A stretch of DNA of 18,642 nucleotides from Gemmatimonadota bacterium (GCA_947457715.1 CANGXK010000013.1:1-18642); one strand, 5' to 3'; shown: positions 1-8,099, counted from the first letter of the stretch. A program made the numbers and translations. Notes: generated by a model from the sequence alone, not told the origin.

Positions 1-419
1 ATCAGCTGGCGATGCTGGCGGTGCTCGTGATTACCGGCATCCTCACCGCGCGCCGCGCGAACCGGGCGGGCTGGTGGGCGCTGGTGCTCTTCTGGGTGAC
101 CCACCAAGCCGCCAGCATCAACATTTTTCTCGGCGTCGAGAATCCGGGACGCGGGTTTTTCCCCGAGCCGTTGACGTATCTCGAGTCCTACTTCGGCCCG
201 CAGCGCAACAGTTGGGTGTTACCGATCACCGTCGCACTGCTCCTCGTCTTCACGCTGCGTACGATCATTCATGCGCTGCGTGATGTGTCGCCACTGCGAC
301 GCCAGGGGATGATGCTGCTCTCGGTGCTCGGCGTCCTCGGCGTCCTTGAGCTCTCCGTGCTCGGGATGCCCATTTCGCTGCCGCTCTGGGAAGCGTTTCT
401 GGCGGTCCGCGGCTACTGA
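1..419 (+). CDS. Hypothetical multi-spanning membrane protein, 5'-truncated by the window edge
   Basis: The reading frame is open from the first bases of the window to a TGA at 417-419. The codons before the first ATG (position 12) are also open, so the gene probably starts outside the window. About 138 residues are visible. They contain three or four hydrophobic stretches: one at the start, one around the WWALVLFWV segment, one at VLPITVALLLVF and one at LLSVLGVLGVLELSVLG. A charged linker (ALRDVSPLRRQG) separates the last two. The loop between the second and third is aromatic-rich and glycine/proline-rich (PGRGFFPEP, YLESYFGPQR). I do not recognise the family and assign no function. It converges on the permease operon, with 57 bp between the two stop codons. 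I see no clear terminator hairpin in that gap. Confidence 0.7.
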   Translation, partial: QLAMLAVLVITGILTARRANRAGWWALVLFWVTHQAASINIFLGVENPGRGFFPEPLTYLESYFGPQRNSWVLPITVALLLVFTLRTIIHALRDVSPLRRQGMMLLSVLGVLGVLELSVLGMPISLPLWEAFLAVRGY

Positions 420-476
420 GTGACTTCGGCCCGCCGCACGGCATACCGGTGTGAAGGGACGTGGGCGACGTACCGG

Positions 477-1724
477 CTACTCGTAGCGCAGCGCTTCGAT
501 CGGATCAAGTCGCGCGGCGCGACGGGCGGGCACCAGACCGAAGATGATGCCGATGCTCACCGAGACGAAAACGGCGATGACCGTCAGGTTGATCGGCACC
601 GGCGCGCTCACACCGAGCGCGTAGGAGGCGATGCGTCCCAGTCCGAGTCCGACCACGATGCCGATGGCACCGCCGATTCCGGTGAGTGTGCATGCTTCGA
701 CGAGGAACTGCAGCAGGATGTCGCCGCGTGTGGCCCCCAGGGCTTTACGCACCCCGATTTCGCGCGTGCGACTGGTGACCGACACCATCATGATCGCCAT
801 GACGCCGATGCCGCCGACCAGAAGGGCGACGCTGGAGATGGCGACCATCACGAGAAAGAACACGCTCGTCATGCCGTTGAAGGTGTCGAGAATCATGTCC
901 TGGGTGACCAGGTCGAAGCTGTTCGCCGTGCCGGGCCGCAGGCCGCGCAGCTCCCGGAGCGCCGTGACGACGGCCCCCTGCGCCTCGGCCACCGTGACGC
1001 CGACCCTCGGCTTTACGGGAATCCACAAGGCGTTGGTGCGGTCGATCGTGTAGCTGCGCTGCATGTACCGGAAGGGCATGATGGCCCCCACTGCCTGGCC
1101 CGGTGGCGCGAAGATGTTGCCGGGCTCCTGCCACACGCCGATCACTTCGAGCGGTCGGCCGCCGATGCGCACCAGCCTGCCAATCATTCCCTCGCGGCCG
1201 AAGAGGCTTCGCGCGGTCGCTTCCTGAAGCACGATGACCGCGGCGCCTGACACGATCTCGTGCCGGGTGAACCAGCGTCCCTCCACGAGCTCACCGCTCT
1301 GGATGCGCATGAACCCATCGTCGGCACCGAAGATGGCCATCGACTGTGACCGGGTGCCTGCGAACTCGATGCGCGCCAGCATCTGCGCCCAGAGGGACGC
1401 ATAGGCGATCTCGGGCAATCGTCGAAGGCGCTCGGCTTCGCGCTCGCCCAGATCGGGGCGGCTCCGAACGTCTGGCGGGAGATTGTCCGGATTGAGCAGC
1501 GTCTTCGACGCTTTCTTCAGCACGTAGAACGTCGTCGGTCCGGCGATTTCGATCTGCGTGATGATCTGGTTGCGGATCCCGTCGACGATTGCTGCCATCG
1601 CCATGACCGTCGCGACGCCGATCACCACGCCAAGAATGGTGAGCGAGGAGCGCAATTTACTCACGCGCAATGCGTCGAACGCGATGCGGACGTTTTCAGT
1701 CGCTGCGCCGACGCGCATGGCCAT
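477..1724 (-). CDS. MacB-type ABC transporter permease, type A (last of six)
   Basis: An inner-membrane permease of 415 residues with MacB fold organisation. TM1 is at about 26-49, a large periplasmic domain follows to about residue 270, and an FtsX core has three further membrane segments. The core carries SRTREIGVRKALGAT and QFLVEA, and the protein ends RLDPIEALRYE. No nucleotide-binding domain is fused, so it must use a separate ATPase, most likely the one at 8170-8976. The frame is open upstream to 1901, but that would overlap the previous gene by about 175 bp. The ATG at 1722-1724 is chosen because it lies 2 bp after the upstream stop and has GGAG eight bases before it. Its relatives at 2991-4247 and 5517-6770 carry a Cys-DG-x-D-x-x-Cys element early in the periplasmic domain, and this copy lacks it. 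By eye it is the most diverged type A copy. The exported substrate is unknown. Confidence 0.9.
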   Translation of the reverse strand: MAMRVGAATENVRIAFDALRVSKLRSSLTILGVVIGVATVMAMAAIVDGIRNQIITQIEIAGPTTFYVLKKASKTLLNPDNLPPDVRSRPDLGEREAERLRRLPEIAYASLWAQMLARIEFAGTRSQSMAIFGADDGFMRIQSGELVEGRWFTRHEIVSGAAVIVLQEATARSLFGREGMIGRLVRIGGRPLEVIGVWQEPGNIFAPPGQAVGAIMPFRYMQRSYTIDRTNALWIPVKPRVGVTVAEAQGAVVTALRELRGLRPGTANSFDLVTQDMILDTFNGMTSVFFLVMVAISSVALLVGGIGVMAIMMVSVTSRTREIGVRKALGATRGDILLQFLVEACTLTGIGGAIGIVVGLGLGRIASYALGVSAPVPINLTVIAVFVSVSIGIIFGLVPARRAARLDPIEALRYE

Positions 1725-1726
1725 GC

Positions 1727-2998
1727 TCAGGTCTCCGCGCGCATGGCCGTGATCGGATCGAGGCTGGCCGCGCGCGAGGCGGGATATACGCCGAACGCCA
1801 CGCCGACCGTGGCACCCAGCGACAGGGCCAGTGTGACACTCCAAGGCGATACGTGGGCAGGCAGCGGGGACCATGCCGTGATGAGAGCGGCGAGCCCCCA
1901 TCCCGCCACCACACCGAGCAGCCCGCCGCCGAACGCGAGGACCGCGGCTTCCGCCAGAAACTGGCGTCGCACATCGGCTGACGTCGCACCGACGGCCTTC
2001 CGCAATCCGATCTCGTGCGTGCGCTCGGTGACCGCCACCAGCATGACGTTCATGATCACGATGCCACCCACCAGGATGCCGATCGCCACGACCGCTGGTA
2101 CCACGGCGAAGAGCATTCCGGTCATCTTTTTCCAGAAGGAGACAAACGCTTCTCCGGTGCCGACGTCGAAATTGTCGCGTTCGGACGGGCGCAGTCGCCG
2201 CGCCAGCCGCATGGCCTCCTGCGCGCGCGCCATCGCAGGGGCGACGTCTTCCGCTTCACGCATCTTCACTGAAATCGTGGTGTTCTGCCGCAGGCCGTAG
2301 ATGGACTCGAATGCGGAAATCGGCATGAGCGCGAAACCATCGAAGGACTGACCGAGCACCCGACCCTTGGGGGCCACGACGCCGATGACCGTGAATCGCT
2401 GCCCCCTGATGCGCACGTCCTGATCGATGGCCGACCCACCCTGAAAGAGATCGCGGGCGACGTCGCTGCCGATGACAATGACCGGGCGACGTTCGCGCAC
2501 ATCGAGCTCGCTGAGCGGCCGTCCCTCGGTGAACCGATAGTCCTGGACGGTCTGATATCCTTCCGTGACGCCGAAGATCAAGACGCTGCCGAGCGAGCGG
2601 TCGCGCCACACCACATCGGCTTGTGGCGTCGGCCATCCGGACTGCAACGCAATGGCCAGCGCGTCAGGAAGCGCCTTGGCCACCGCGTCCGCGTCGTGGG
2701 TATCGACACGCGGCCGTCGTTTCAACTGGCTGAACTCGTCGTCGGTGAAGAGCCCCAGGCTGATCGGCAGTCGCCGGACCTGAAACGTGTTCATGCCGAT
2801 CATGGCATCGGCGATGTTCTCCTTGACGTACGCATTCATGCCCTGAATGATCGCAACCACCGCTACGAGGAAGCCCACCGATACGACGATGCCGAGCAGC
2901 GTGAACGTCGAGCGCAGCGGGTTGATCAGCAGCTGCAGGACGGACATGCGGACGAGATCGGAGACGCGCATCCGCGAGGCGGCGCCACCGCTACTCAT
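1727..2998 (-). CDS. MacB-type ABC transporter permease, type B (fifth of six)
   Basis: A 423-residue permease with one N-terminal membrane segment (TFTLLGIVVSVGFLVAVVAII), a periplasmic MacB-like domain beginning IGMNTFQVRR, and a C-terminal FtsX core with three segments. It is the most diverged type B copy. The normally invariant core reads RTHEIGLRKAVGAT instead of RTREIGVRKALGA. In the first 39-residue block around TM1 I count 19 identities with the copy at 4252-5493, whereas the other two B copies share 36 of 39. The ATG at 2996-2998 overlaps the end of the upstream permease by 8 bp (ATGAGTAG contains both the start and the upstream stop), which implies translational coupling. A second in-frame ATG nine codons later (MRVSDLV) matches the family's N-terminus about as well. 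It is followed 2 bp later by its likely partner, the type A permease at 477-1724. Confidence 0.9.
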   Translation of the reverse strand: MSSGGAASRMRVSDLVRMSVLQLLINPLRSTFTLLGIVVSVGFLVAVVAIIQGMNAYVKENIADAMIGMNTFQVRRLPISLGLFTDDEFSQLKRRPRVDTHDADAVAKALPDALAIALQSGWPTPQADVVWRDRSLGSVLIFGVTEGYQTVQDYRFTEGRPLSELDVRERRPVIVIGSDVARDLFQGGSAIDQDVRIRGQRFTVIGVVAPKGRVLGQSFDGFALMPISAFESIYGLRQNTTISVKMREAEDVAPAMARAQEAMRLARRLRPSERDNFDVGTGEAFVSFWKKMTGMLFAVVPAVVAIGILVGGIVIMNVMLVAVTERTHEIGLRKAVGATSADVRRQFLAEAAVLAFGGGLLGVVAGWGLAALITAWSPLPAHVSPWSVTLALSLGATVGVAFGVYPASRAASLDPITAMRAET

Positions 2999-4247
2999 GC
3001 CGCAGCGCTTCGACCGGGTCGAGACGCGATGCGCGCATGGCGGGCAGCATGCCGAACGCCACGCCGGTCACGGCACTCGCGATCAGGGCGGTGGCCACAA
3101 TGCTGCCGGGTAGCGTGGCGGGGATCGACGTGTTGGAGCGAATCACCCAGGCGAGTAGCGCCCCCAACGCCAGACCGACGAACGCTCCGATACTGGTCAT
3201 GGTGGACGCTTCCACCAGAAACTGCCAGCGAATCGTGCCCGAGGTCGCGCCGAGGGCTTTGCGGACGCCGATTTCGCGCGTGCGCTCGGTGACCGAGATC
3301 ATCATGATGGCAACGACGCCGACGCCACCGACCAGCAGCGCAACGGCCGACAGCGCCAGACCGACGGCGAAGATCGCGCCGAAGAGTTGGTTGAAGGTGT
3401 CCATCAGGCGATCCTGCTCCACCAGATAAAACGTCGCGCGATCACCGGGCCGCAGCCCGCGGCGGGCGCGCATGGACGCCAGCACCTCGTCCATGACTTC
3501 ACCCTGCGTCACCGTCCGTTCCGGCCGCACCAGGAGGCTGAGACTGGTGCGTGACGCATCGAGACTCCGCACGGCGGCCTGAATCGGGATGATCGCGCGG
3601 GGCGTGTCCGGGCCTTTACCCTCGAGCGATTTCAGAAAGCCGGCTTTGGGCGCGTAGATGCCGATCACGGTGAACTGCCGCCCGCTGATCATAATCTGCT
3701 TGCCAATCGCCTCCGACTCGCCGAATAGCTGCGCCCTGAGTGTGTCGTTGACGAGCACCACCGGCTGCCCGGCATCGTACTCGCTCCGCGTGAAGTTGCG
3801 TCCCGGGAAGATGTCTGAGGCATCGACCGACGGCCATTCCACGCTGTAGGCATCGTAGCCCACGTTGTCCACGCGGCTGTTGCGATACGCGAAGTTGCCC
3901 TGGCCGCCGAGCACACCGATGACATTCTCGACGCCTGGGAGGCGCTTGATCATCTCCCACTCGGCAAACGAAATCGCGGGGTTGCTGCGATCCGGGCACT
4001 TCTCGTCGGTGCCATCGCAGCCGCTGATACCCGAACTCCGACGCTGCACGATGAACGTGGTCGCGCCGATTTGTTCGAGGTCTTGCTGAAACGAGGCACG
4101 GATGCCGTTCACGACGGCGCCCATGGCGACGACTACGAAGACACCGATCGCCACACCGGCGATGGTCAGGGCCGCGCGCACCTTGTTTGAGCGGATCGAC
4201 TCCAGTGCCATGCCGACACCCTCGAAGACCAGTAAGAATCGGTTCAT
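2991..4247 (-). CDS. MacB-type ABC transporter permease, type A (fourth of six), with Cys-bracketed loop
   Basis: A 418-residue inner-membrane permease. TM1 (LTIAGVAIGVFVVVAMGAVV) is followed by a large periplasmic domain starting IGATTFIVQRR, then an FtsX core with RTREIGVRKALGAT and WQFLVEA, ending RLDPVEALRHE. The frame continues upstream to 4337. I choose the ATG at 4245-4247 because it follows the previous stop by 4 bp, has AGGAG seven bases upstream, and gives the family's short N-terminus. Residues 77-84 read CDGTDEKC, an element shared in position and spacing with the type A copy at 5517-6770 and absent from 477-1724. The two cysteines could form a disulfide in the periplasm. The last codons overlap the start of the next permease by 8 bp. 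It probably pairs with the type B permease at 4252-5493. Confidence 0.92.
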   Translation of the reverse strand: MNRFLLVFEGVGMALESIRSNKVRAALTIAGVAIGVFVVVAMGAVVNGIRASFQQDLEQIGATTFIVQRRSSGISGCDGTDEKCPDRSNPAISFAEWEMIKRLPGVENVIGVLGGQGNFAYRNSRVDNVGYDAYSVEWPSVDASDIFPGRNFTRSEYDAGQPVVLVNDTLRAQLFGESEAIGKQIMISGRQFTVIGIYAPKAGFLKSLEGKGPDTPRAIIPIQAAVRSLDASRTSLSLLVRPERTVTQGEVMDEVLASMRARRGLRPGDRATFYLVEQDRLMDTFNQLFGAIFAVGLALSAVALLVGGVGVVAIMMISVTERTREIGVRKALGATSGTIRWQFLVEASTMTSIGAFVGLALGALLAWVIRSNTSIPATLPGSIVATALIASAVTGVAFGMLPAMRASRLDPVEALRHE

Positions 4248-4251
4248 GCGA

Positions 4252-5493
4252 TTACTCCTGGCGCAGTGCCGTGATGGGATCCAGTCGCGATGCGCGACTC
4301 GCGGGATAGAGGCCGGCGGCAATACCAACGCCGGCACCGGTCACGAGCGCCGCGGCGATCGACCATGGCGCGACCGCCGCCGGGAGTGGCGTGAGCGCGG
4401 CGATGATCTCCGCCAGGCCGATCCCCAATCCGATGCCAATCGCGGCACCAAGGGTGCTGAGCGTGGCCGCCTCGACCAGAAACTGCGACATGATGTCGGC
4501 GCGCTTGGCGCCGAGCGCCTTGCGCACGCCGATCTCGCGCGTGCGCTCGGCGACGGCCACCAACATGATGTTCATGATCACCATGGCACCGACCACGAGA
4601 CTGATGGCGGGAAGCGCGGTGCCGAACAGCACGAGACGGCCCTTCAGCTGCTTGATGAAGCCGAACGCGGCGTCCTGCGTGATGAGGCCGAAATCGTCCG
4701 GCTCTCCGGCGCGCAGTCCGCGGAGCGAGCGGAGTGCTCCGCGTGCCGCTTCCATGCCGTCGGGAAGATCGGCTTGCGTCGGGGCCTGCACGATCAGCGA
4801 CGAGATGTCACGTAGCGGGCGGATGATGCGACCCATCGGTGACGTGTAGGGCGCGATGGCATTGCGGTCGAGTGAGAATCCGAACACCGATCCCTGCTTC
4901 TCGATGACACCGATGACGGTGAACGGCACACCGGCGACGCGCAGCTGCCGTCCCTCCGGGTTGAGTCCCGGGAAGAAGTGCTCGGCGACTTCCGTGCCGA
5001 TCACGATCACGCGCGCGCCCGCGCGCACTTCCTGATCCGTGAAGGCCCGGCCAACGGTCACCGGAAAGTTCTTGATGTCGAAATAGTTGGCGTCGGTCGC
5101 AACGGCCTGCACCTGCCGCGGGCGGGCACCCGGCGCCGAGGCGTACTTGAACGTCTCGCTCGAGATGCTCGACTTCATCGTCGCGGGAATCACCGCACGC
5201 ACGGCCTCGATATCCGGCATTCTGATCAGCGGCCGGCGCTGGGCCGAACGCGCATCGAACCCGCGATTGCCGCCGGGGCCCACGTTGCTGAAGCGCCGCA
5301 ACGTAAACGTGTTGCTGCCGATCAGGCGGGCGGCGAAGTCTTCTTCGACGTATCGCCCCATCCCTTCAACGATGGAGACCACAGCGATAAGGAACATGAC
5401 GCCAATGGTCACTCCAAGCAGAGTGAAGGCGCTCTTCAGTTTCTGTACTCGGATCTGGGTCAGCGCGAGGCCGATTGCATCCCGTGTTTTCAT
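4252..5493 (-). CDS. MacB-type ABC transporter permease, type B (third of six)
   Basis: A 413-residue permease. TM1 is FTLLGVTIGVMFLIAVVSIV, the periplasmic domain starts IGSNTFTLRR, and the FtsX core contains VIMNIMLVAV, RTREIGVRKALGAK and QFLVEAATL before ending LYPASRASRLDPITALRQE. The block around TM1 is almost identical to the copy at 6774-8021 (36 of 39 residues by hand count), which suggests a fairly recent duplication or gene conversion. The start ATG at 5491-5493 lies 23 bp after the preceding permease's stop, and I see no Shine-Dalgarno sequence in that gap. A perfect 6-bp inverted repeat occupies it instead. Translation may therefore depend on coupling to, or reinitiation after, the upstream gene. 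The likely partner is the type A permease 4 bp downstream. Confidence 0.92.
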   Translation of the reverse strand: MKTRDAIGLALTQIRVQKLKSAFTLLGVTIGVMFLIAVVSIVEGMGRYVEEDFAARLIGSNTFTLRRFSNVGPGGNRGFDARSAQRRPLIRMPDIEAVRAVIPATMKSSISSETFKYASAPGARPRQVQAVATDANYFDIKNFPVTVGRAFTDQEVRAGARVIVIGTEVAEHFFPGLNPEGRQLRVAGVPFTVIGVIEKQGSVFGFSLDRNAIAPYTSPMGRIIRPLRDISSLIVQAPTQADLPDGMEAARGALRSLRGLRAGEPDDFGLITQDAAFGFIKQLKGRLVLFGTALPAISLVVGAMVIMNIMLVAVAERTREIGVRKALGAKRADIMSQFLVEAATLSTLGAAIGIGLGIGLAEIIAALTPLPAAVAPWSIAAALVTGAGVGIAAGLYPASRASRLDPITALRQE

Positions 5494-5502
5494 GTGTGAA
5501 TA

Positions 5503-5520
5503 ATAGCCATTCCGGGCTAT
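5503..5520 (-). repeat. Small inverted repeat in the gap between two permease genes
   Basis: ATAGCC and GGCTAT form a perfect 6-bp inverted repeat around a 6-nt loop. It spans the stop codon of the upstream permease (5517-5519) and lies just before the start of the next one (5493). No U-tract follows on the minus strand (TATTATTCAC comes next), so it does not look like an intrinsic terminator. It may affect reinitiation or RNA processing between the first and second permease pairs, or it may be chance. Confidence 0.35.
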
Positions 5521-6770
5521 TCGTGCCTGAGCGCCTCGACGGGATCGAGACGCGCCGCGCGACTGGCGGGGAGCATGCCGAAGAGGATGCCGGTCACGGC
5601 GCTGGCGCCGAGGGCGACCACCGCGGCCATCGGGGGAATGCTGGCCTCGATCGGCGTGAAGCTGCGGATGCCAAGCGCCGCAAGCCAGCCGACGAACAGG
5701 CCGATCGCGCCGCCGATGCCCGTGAGGGTGGCGGCCTCCACCAGGAACTGCCAGAGAATCGTCGCTCTGGTCGCGCCGAGGGCCTTGCGCACGCCAATCT
5801 CCCGGGTCCGCTCCGTCACCGAGATCATCATGATGGCCACGACGCCGACCCCGCCCACGATCAGGCCGACCGCCGACAGCGCGATCATGACGAGGAAGAA
5901 CATGCCGAAAATGCTGTTGTAGGTGTCGAGCAGCTTGTCCTGCGTGATGATCGCGAAGGACGACTCGCCACCGGGGCGCGTGCCCCGCATGCCGCGAAGG
6001 GTCGCGGTGACATCATCGAGCGCGATATCGCGCTCCACGCCCTCGCGCGGCTTGACCGCGAGGGACACGCCGCTGGCCCGTGCGCCCACGTAGCGAATGA
6101 GCGACTGCACGGGGATCACGGCCTTGGGTCGCTCGCCGCCCGAGAGGAAGCTGCTGTTGTCCTTGTACACACCGATCACCTCGAACGGCACGCCGTTCAG
6201 CGTGATCGCCTTGCCGATGGGATCGGACCCGTCGAACAGGCGGGTCGCCATGAGCGTGGTAATGACCGCCACCCGGGCGCCGGTGCGCGCTTCCGCCGAG
6301 GTGAAGGCGCGCCCCGGGTAAATTTCGGGAGCACCGATGGTCGTCCACTCGGCGCTGTACCCTTCCACGCTCGCCGACGGCAGTTCGCGCTCGCGATACT
6401 TCACCTTCGTGCCCCAGTCGAGGCGCTCGCCGACGGCCTCGATGCTGGGCAGGCGTCGCAGGCTCTCGATTTCGTTCGGGCGGATCGGCGGATTGCGGAG
6501 CCAGGTGCAGGCTCCGTCGGACCCGTCGCAGTTCTCGAAGCTGATGGGGTAGCGCGACACGAAGAACGTGGTCGGCCCCGTGCTCGCAAAGTCCTTGGCG
6601 ACGGACTCGTTGATGCCGTGAATCGCCGCCGAGATCGCGACCACCACGAACACGCCGACGGCGATGCCGAGAATCGTGAGACCGGCGCGGACCTTGTTGG
6701 CACGGACCGAATCGATCGCGATGCGGACGCCCTCGGCTACGGCAGATAAGCGGGTCGTGAATGCAGACAT
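5517..6770 (-). CDS. MacB-type ABC transporter permease, type A (second of six), with Cys-bracketed loop
   Basis: A 417-residue permease starting MSAFTTRLS at an ATG 3 bp after the previous stop, with AGGA about eight bases upstream. TM1 is LTILGIAVGVFVVVAISAAI. The periplasmic domain begins GPTTFFVSRYP, and the FtsX core carries VGGVGVVAIMMISV, RTREIGVRKALGAT and WQFLVEAATL, ending RLDPVEALRHE. Residues 81-88 read CDGSDGAC, matching CDGTDEKC in the type A copy at 2991-4247. Its acidic and glycine content also resembles a small cation-binding loop, though this is only a suggestion. Around TM1 it shares 23 of 37 residues with the 2991-4247 copy and 18 of 37 with the 477-1724 copy by hand count. 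It is the probable heterodimer partner of the type B permease at 6774-8021. Confidence 0.92.
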   Translation of the reverse strand: MSAFTTRLSAVAEGVRIAIDSVRANKVRAGLTILGIAVGVFVVVAISAAIHGINESVAKDFASTGPTTFFVSRYPISFENCDGSDGACTWLRNPPIRPNEIESLRRLPSIEAVGERLDWGTKVKYRERELPSASVEGYSAEWTTIGAPEIYPGRAFTSAEARTGARVAVITTLMATRLFDGSDPIGKAITLNGVPFEVIGVYKDNSSFLSGGERPKAVIPVQSLIRYVGARASGVSLAVKPREGVERDIALDDVTATLRGMRGTRPGGESSFAIITQDKLLDTYNSIFGMFFLVMIALSAVGLIVGGVGVVAIMMISVTERTREIGVRKALGATRATILWQFLVEAATLTGIGGAIGLFVGWLAALGIRSFTPIEASIPPMAAVVALGASAVTGILFGMLPASRAARLDPVEALRHE

Positions 6771-6773
6771 GAG

Positions 6774-8021
6774 CTATTCCTGCCGAAGCGCTGTGATGGG
6801 ATCCAGACGCGACGCGCGGCTGGCCGGATACACCCCGGACACGACACCAACGCCGGCGCCCAGCGCGATACCAACCACGATGGACCACGGCGCCACGCTG
6901 GCCGGTAATGGCGAGAAGGCGGAGATGCCCTCGGCGAGACCGATGCCGAGCGCGACGCCGATCGCCGAGCCCACGATCCCGAGTGTTGCCGCTTCGATCA
7001 GGAACTGCAGCAGGATGTCCTTTCGCTTCGCACCGAGCGCCTTGCGCACGCCGATTTCGCGCGTGCGTTCGGAGACGGCGACCAGCATGATGTTCATGAT
7101 GACGATGGCGCCGACGACCAAGCCGATGGCCGGCAGCGCGACACCGGCCAGCACCAGGTAGCCCTTGATCTTGTTCCAGAACTCGAGTGCCGAGTCGGCC
7201 GTTTGCAGGGCAAAGTTGTCCTTCTGGGCTGGCCGGAGATGGCGCTGTGCGCGCATCACGGAGCGCACGATCTCCATCGTCTCGGTCATCGCCTCGGGGC
7301 TCGGCGACTGGATCGCCACGGCGTCGACGATGTTGGGACGCGAGTTGAGCAGCCGACGCGCCGGCGAACGCCACGACGTCACGAGAAAATTGTCGAACGA
7401 CATGCCGAAGGCCTTGCCCTGCGATTCGGCCACGCCGACGACGCGATAGGGCACGCCACCCATCTTGAGTTCACGGCCGAGCGGGTCGAGGCCGGGGAAC
7501 AGTCGCTCGGCGGCATCGATGCCGATGACCACCGACTTCTCGCCGCGCGCGAGCTCCTGCTCGGAGAGGATGCGGCCCGCGGTGACACCAAGATTCTTGA
7601 CGTCGAAGTACTGGCCATCCACCGCGAACACCCGCGTCGTACGCGGCCTGCCGCTGGTGGCCGAGGTGATCGGCACCTGGTCTTCGCTCGTGATGTACCA
7701 CTTGGCATCGGCCGGGAGCGCGCCCGTCACCGGTGCCACGTCGAGCAGTTCAAGACGCGGTCGGCGCTGATACTCTGCCCACGTGGCCTCGTCCATGTCG
7801 CCGATGTTGATGTTGGGGCGACTGCGCAATTCGAACGTGTTGACGCCGATCAGCTTGCCGATCAGGTCCTCCTCCATGTAACGCCCCATCCCCTCGACGA
7901 TCGAGACGACGGAAATCAGGAACATCACACCGATGCAAACGCCGAGCAGCGTGAACGCGCTCTTGAGCTTCTGCACACGGATCGTGTTGAGGGCCAATCG
8001 AATGGCTTCGAAGAATTGCAT
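6774..8021 (-). CDS. MacB-type ABC transporter permease, type B (first of six)
   Basis: A 415-residue permease and the first of the array to be transcribed. TM1 is FTLLGVCIGVMFLISVVSIV, the periplasmic domain begins IGVNTFELRS, and the FtsX core has VIMNIMLVAV, RTREIGVRKALGAK and QFLIEAATL, ending VYPASRASRLDPITALRQE. The frame is open to 8240, but that extension would run through the intergenic hairpin and into the 3' end of the ATPase gene, and it is not membrane-like. The ATG at 8019-8021 (MQFFEAIRLAL) aligns with the starts of the other type B copies and has GAGG about nine bases upstream. It is separated from the ATPase gene by 148 bp, whereas every other internal junction in the permease and pump genes is 23 bp or less. 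The substrate is unknown. Confidence 0.92.
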   Translation of the reverse strand: MQFFEAIRLALNTIRVQKLKSAFTLLGVCIGVMFLISVVSIVEGMGRYMEEDLIGKLIGVNTFELRSRPNINIGDMDEATWAEYQRRPRLELLDVAPVTGALPADAKWYITSEDQVPITSATSGRPRTTRVFAVDGQYFDVKNLGVTAGRILSEQELARGEKSVVIGIDAAERLFPGLDPLGRELKMGGVPYRVVGVAESQGKAFGMSFDNFLVTSWRSPARRLLNSRPNIVDAVAIQSPSPEAMTETMEIVRSVMRAQRHLRPAQKDNFALQTADSALEFWNKIKGYLVLAGVALPAIGLVVGAIVIMNIMLVAVSERTREIGVRKALGAKRKDILLQFLIEAATLGIVGSAIGVALGIGLAEGISAFSPLPASVAPWSIVVGIALGAGVGVVSGVYPASRASRLDPITALRQE

Positions 8022-8099
8022 GGGGGAGCGCCTCGCGCCGCGTGGGGTCTGCGAGGATTTACGGCGCGCGGCGGGCAGAGTTTCGCCCTCGGGAAACGA

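Larger units (their letters stand above)
477..8021 (-). repeat. Tandem array of six paralogous MacB-type permease genes (three B-A pairs)
   Basis: Six adjacent genes encode proteins of 413-423 residues with the same topology. Two types are told apart by the FtsX core. Type A (477-1724, 2991-4247, 5517-6770) has AIMM followed by [IV]SV, begins its periplasmic domain with [GA][PA]TTF, and ends in EALR[HY]E. Type B (1727-2998, 4252-5493, 6774-8021) has VIMN followed by [IV]MLVAV, begins its periplasmic domain with IG-x-NTF, and has LDPITA[LM]R at its end. The order of transcription is B-A-B-A-B-A. Spacing within each B-A pair is 2-4 bp. Between pairs it is 23 bp in one case and an 8-bp overlap in the other. 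This suggests repeated duplication of a two-gene unit encoding a heterodimer. Stretches of DNA identity remain, for example a 20-nt exact match between 3292-3311 and 5818-5837. Confidence 0.85.

Noticed and set aside
420..476. Bidirectional terminator between the two convergent genes at the left end
   Set aside because: I found no convincing inverted repeat or T-run in these 57 bases, only the short palindrome ACCGGT.
1725..1901. N-terminal extension of the last permease to 1901
   Set aside because: The extra 59 residues overlap the preceding permease, are not conserved with the paralogues and are hydrophilic. The ATG at 1724 has a ribosome site and fits the family.
5475..6749. Long + strand open frame (424 codons) opposite a permease gene
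   Set aside because: It is antisense to the permease at 5517-6770. The translation is dominated by Arg, His, Asp, Gly and Ala with no hydrophobic core or motif, which is typical of a shadow frame in GC-rich DNA.
6013..7374. - strand open frame (453 codons) across the junction of two permeases
   Set aside because: It is in a different frame from two well-supported permeases on the same strand and is Arg/His/Gly-rich with no membrane segments.
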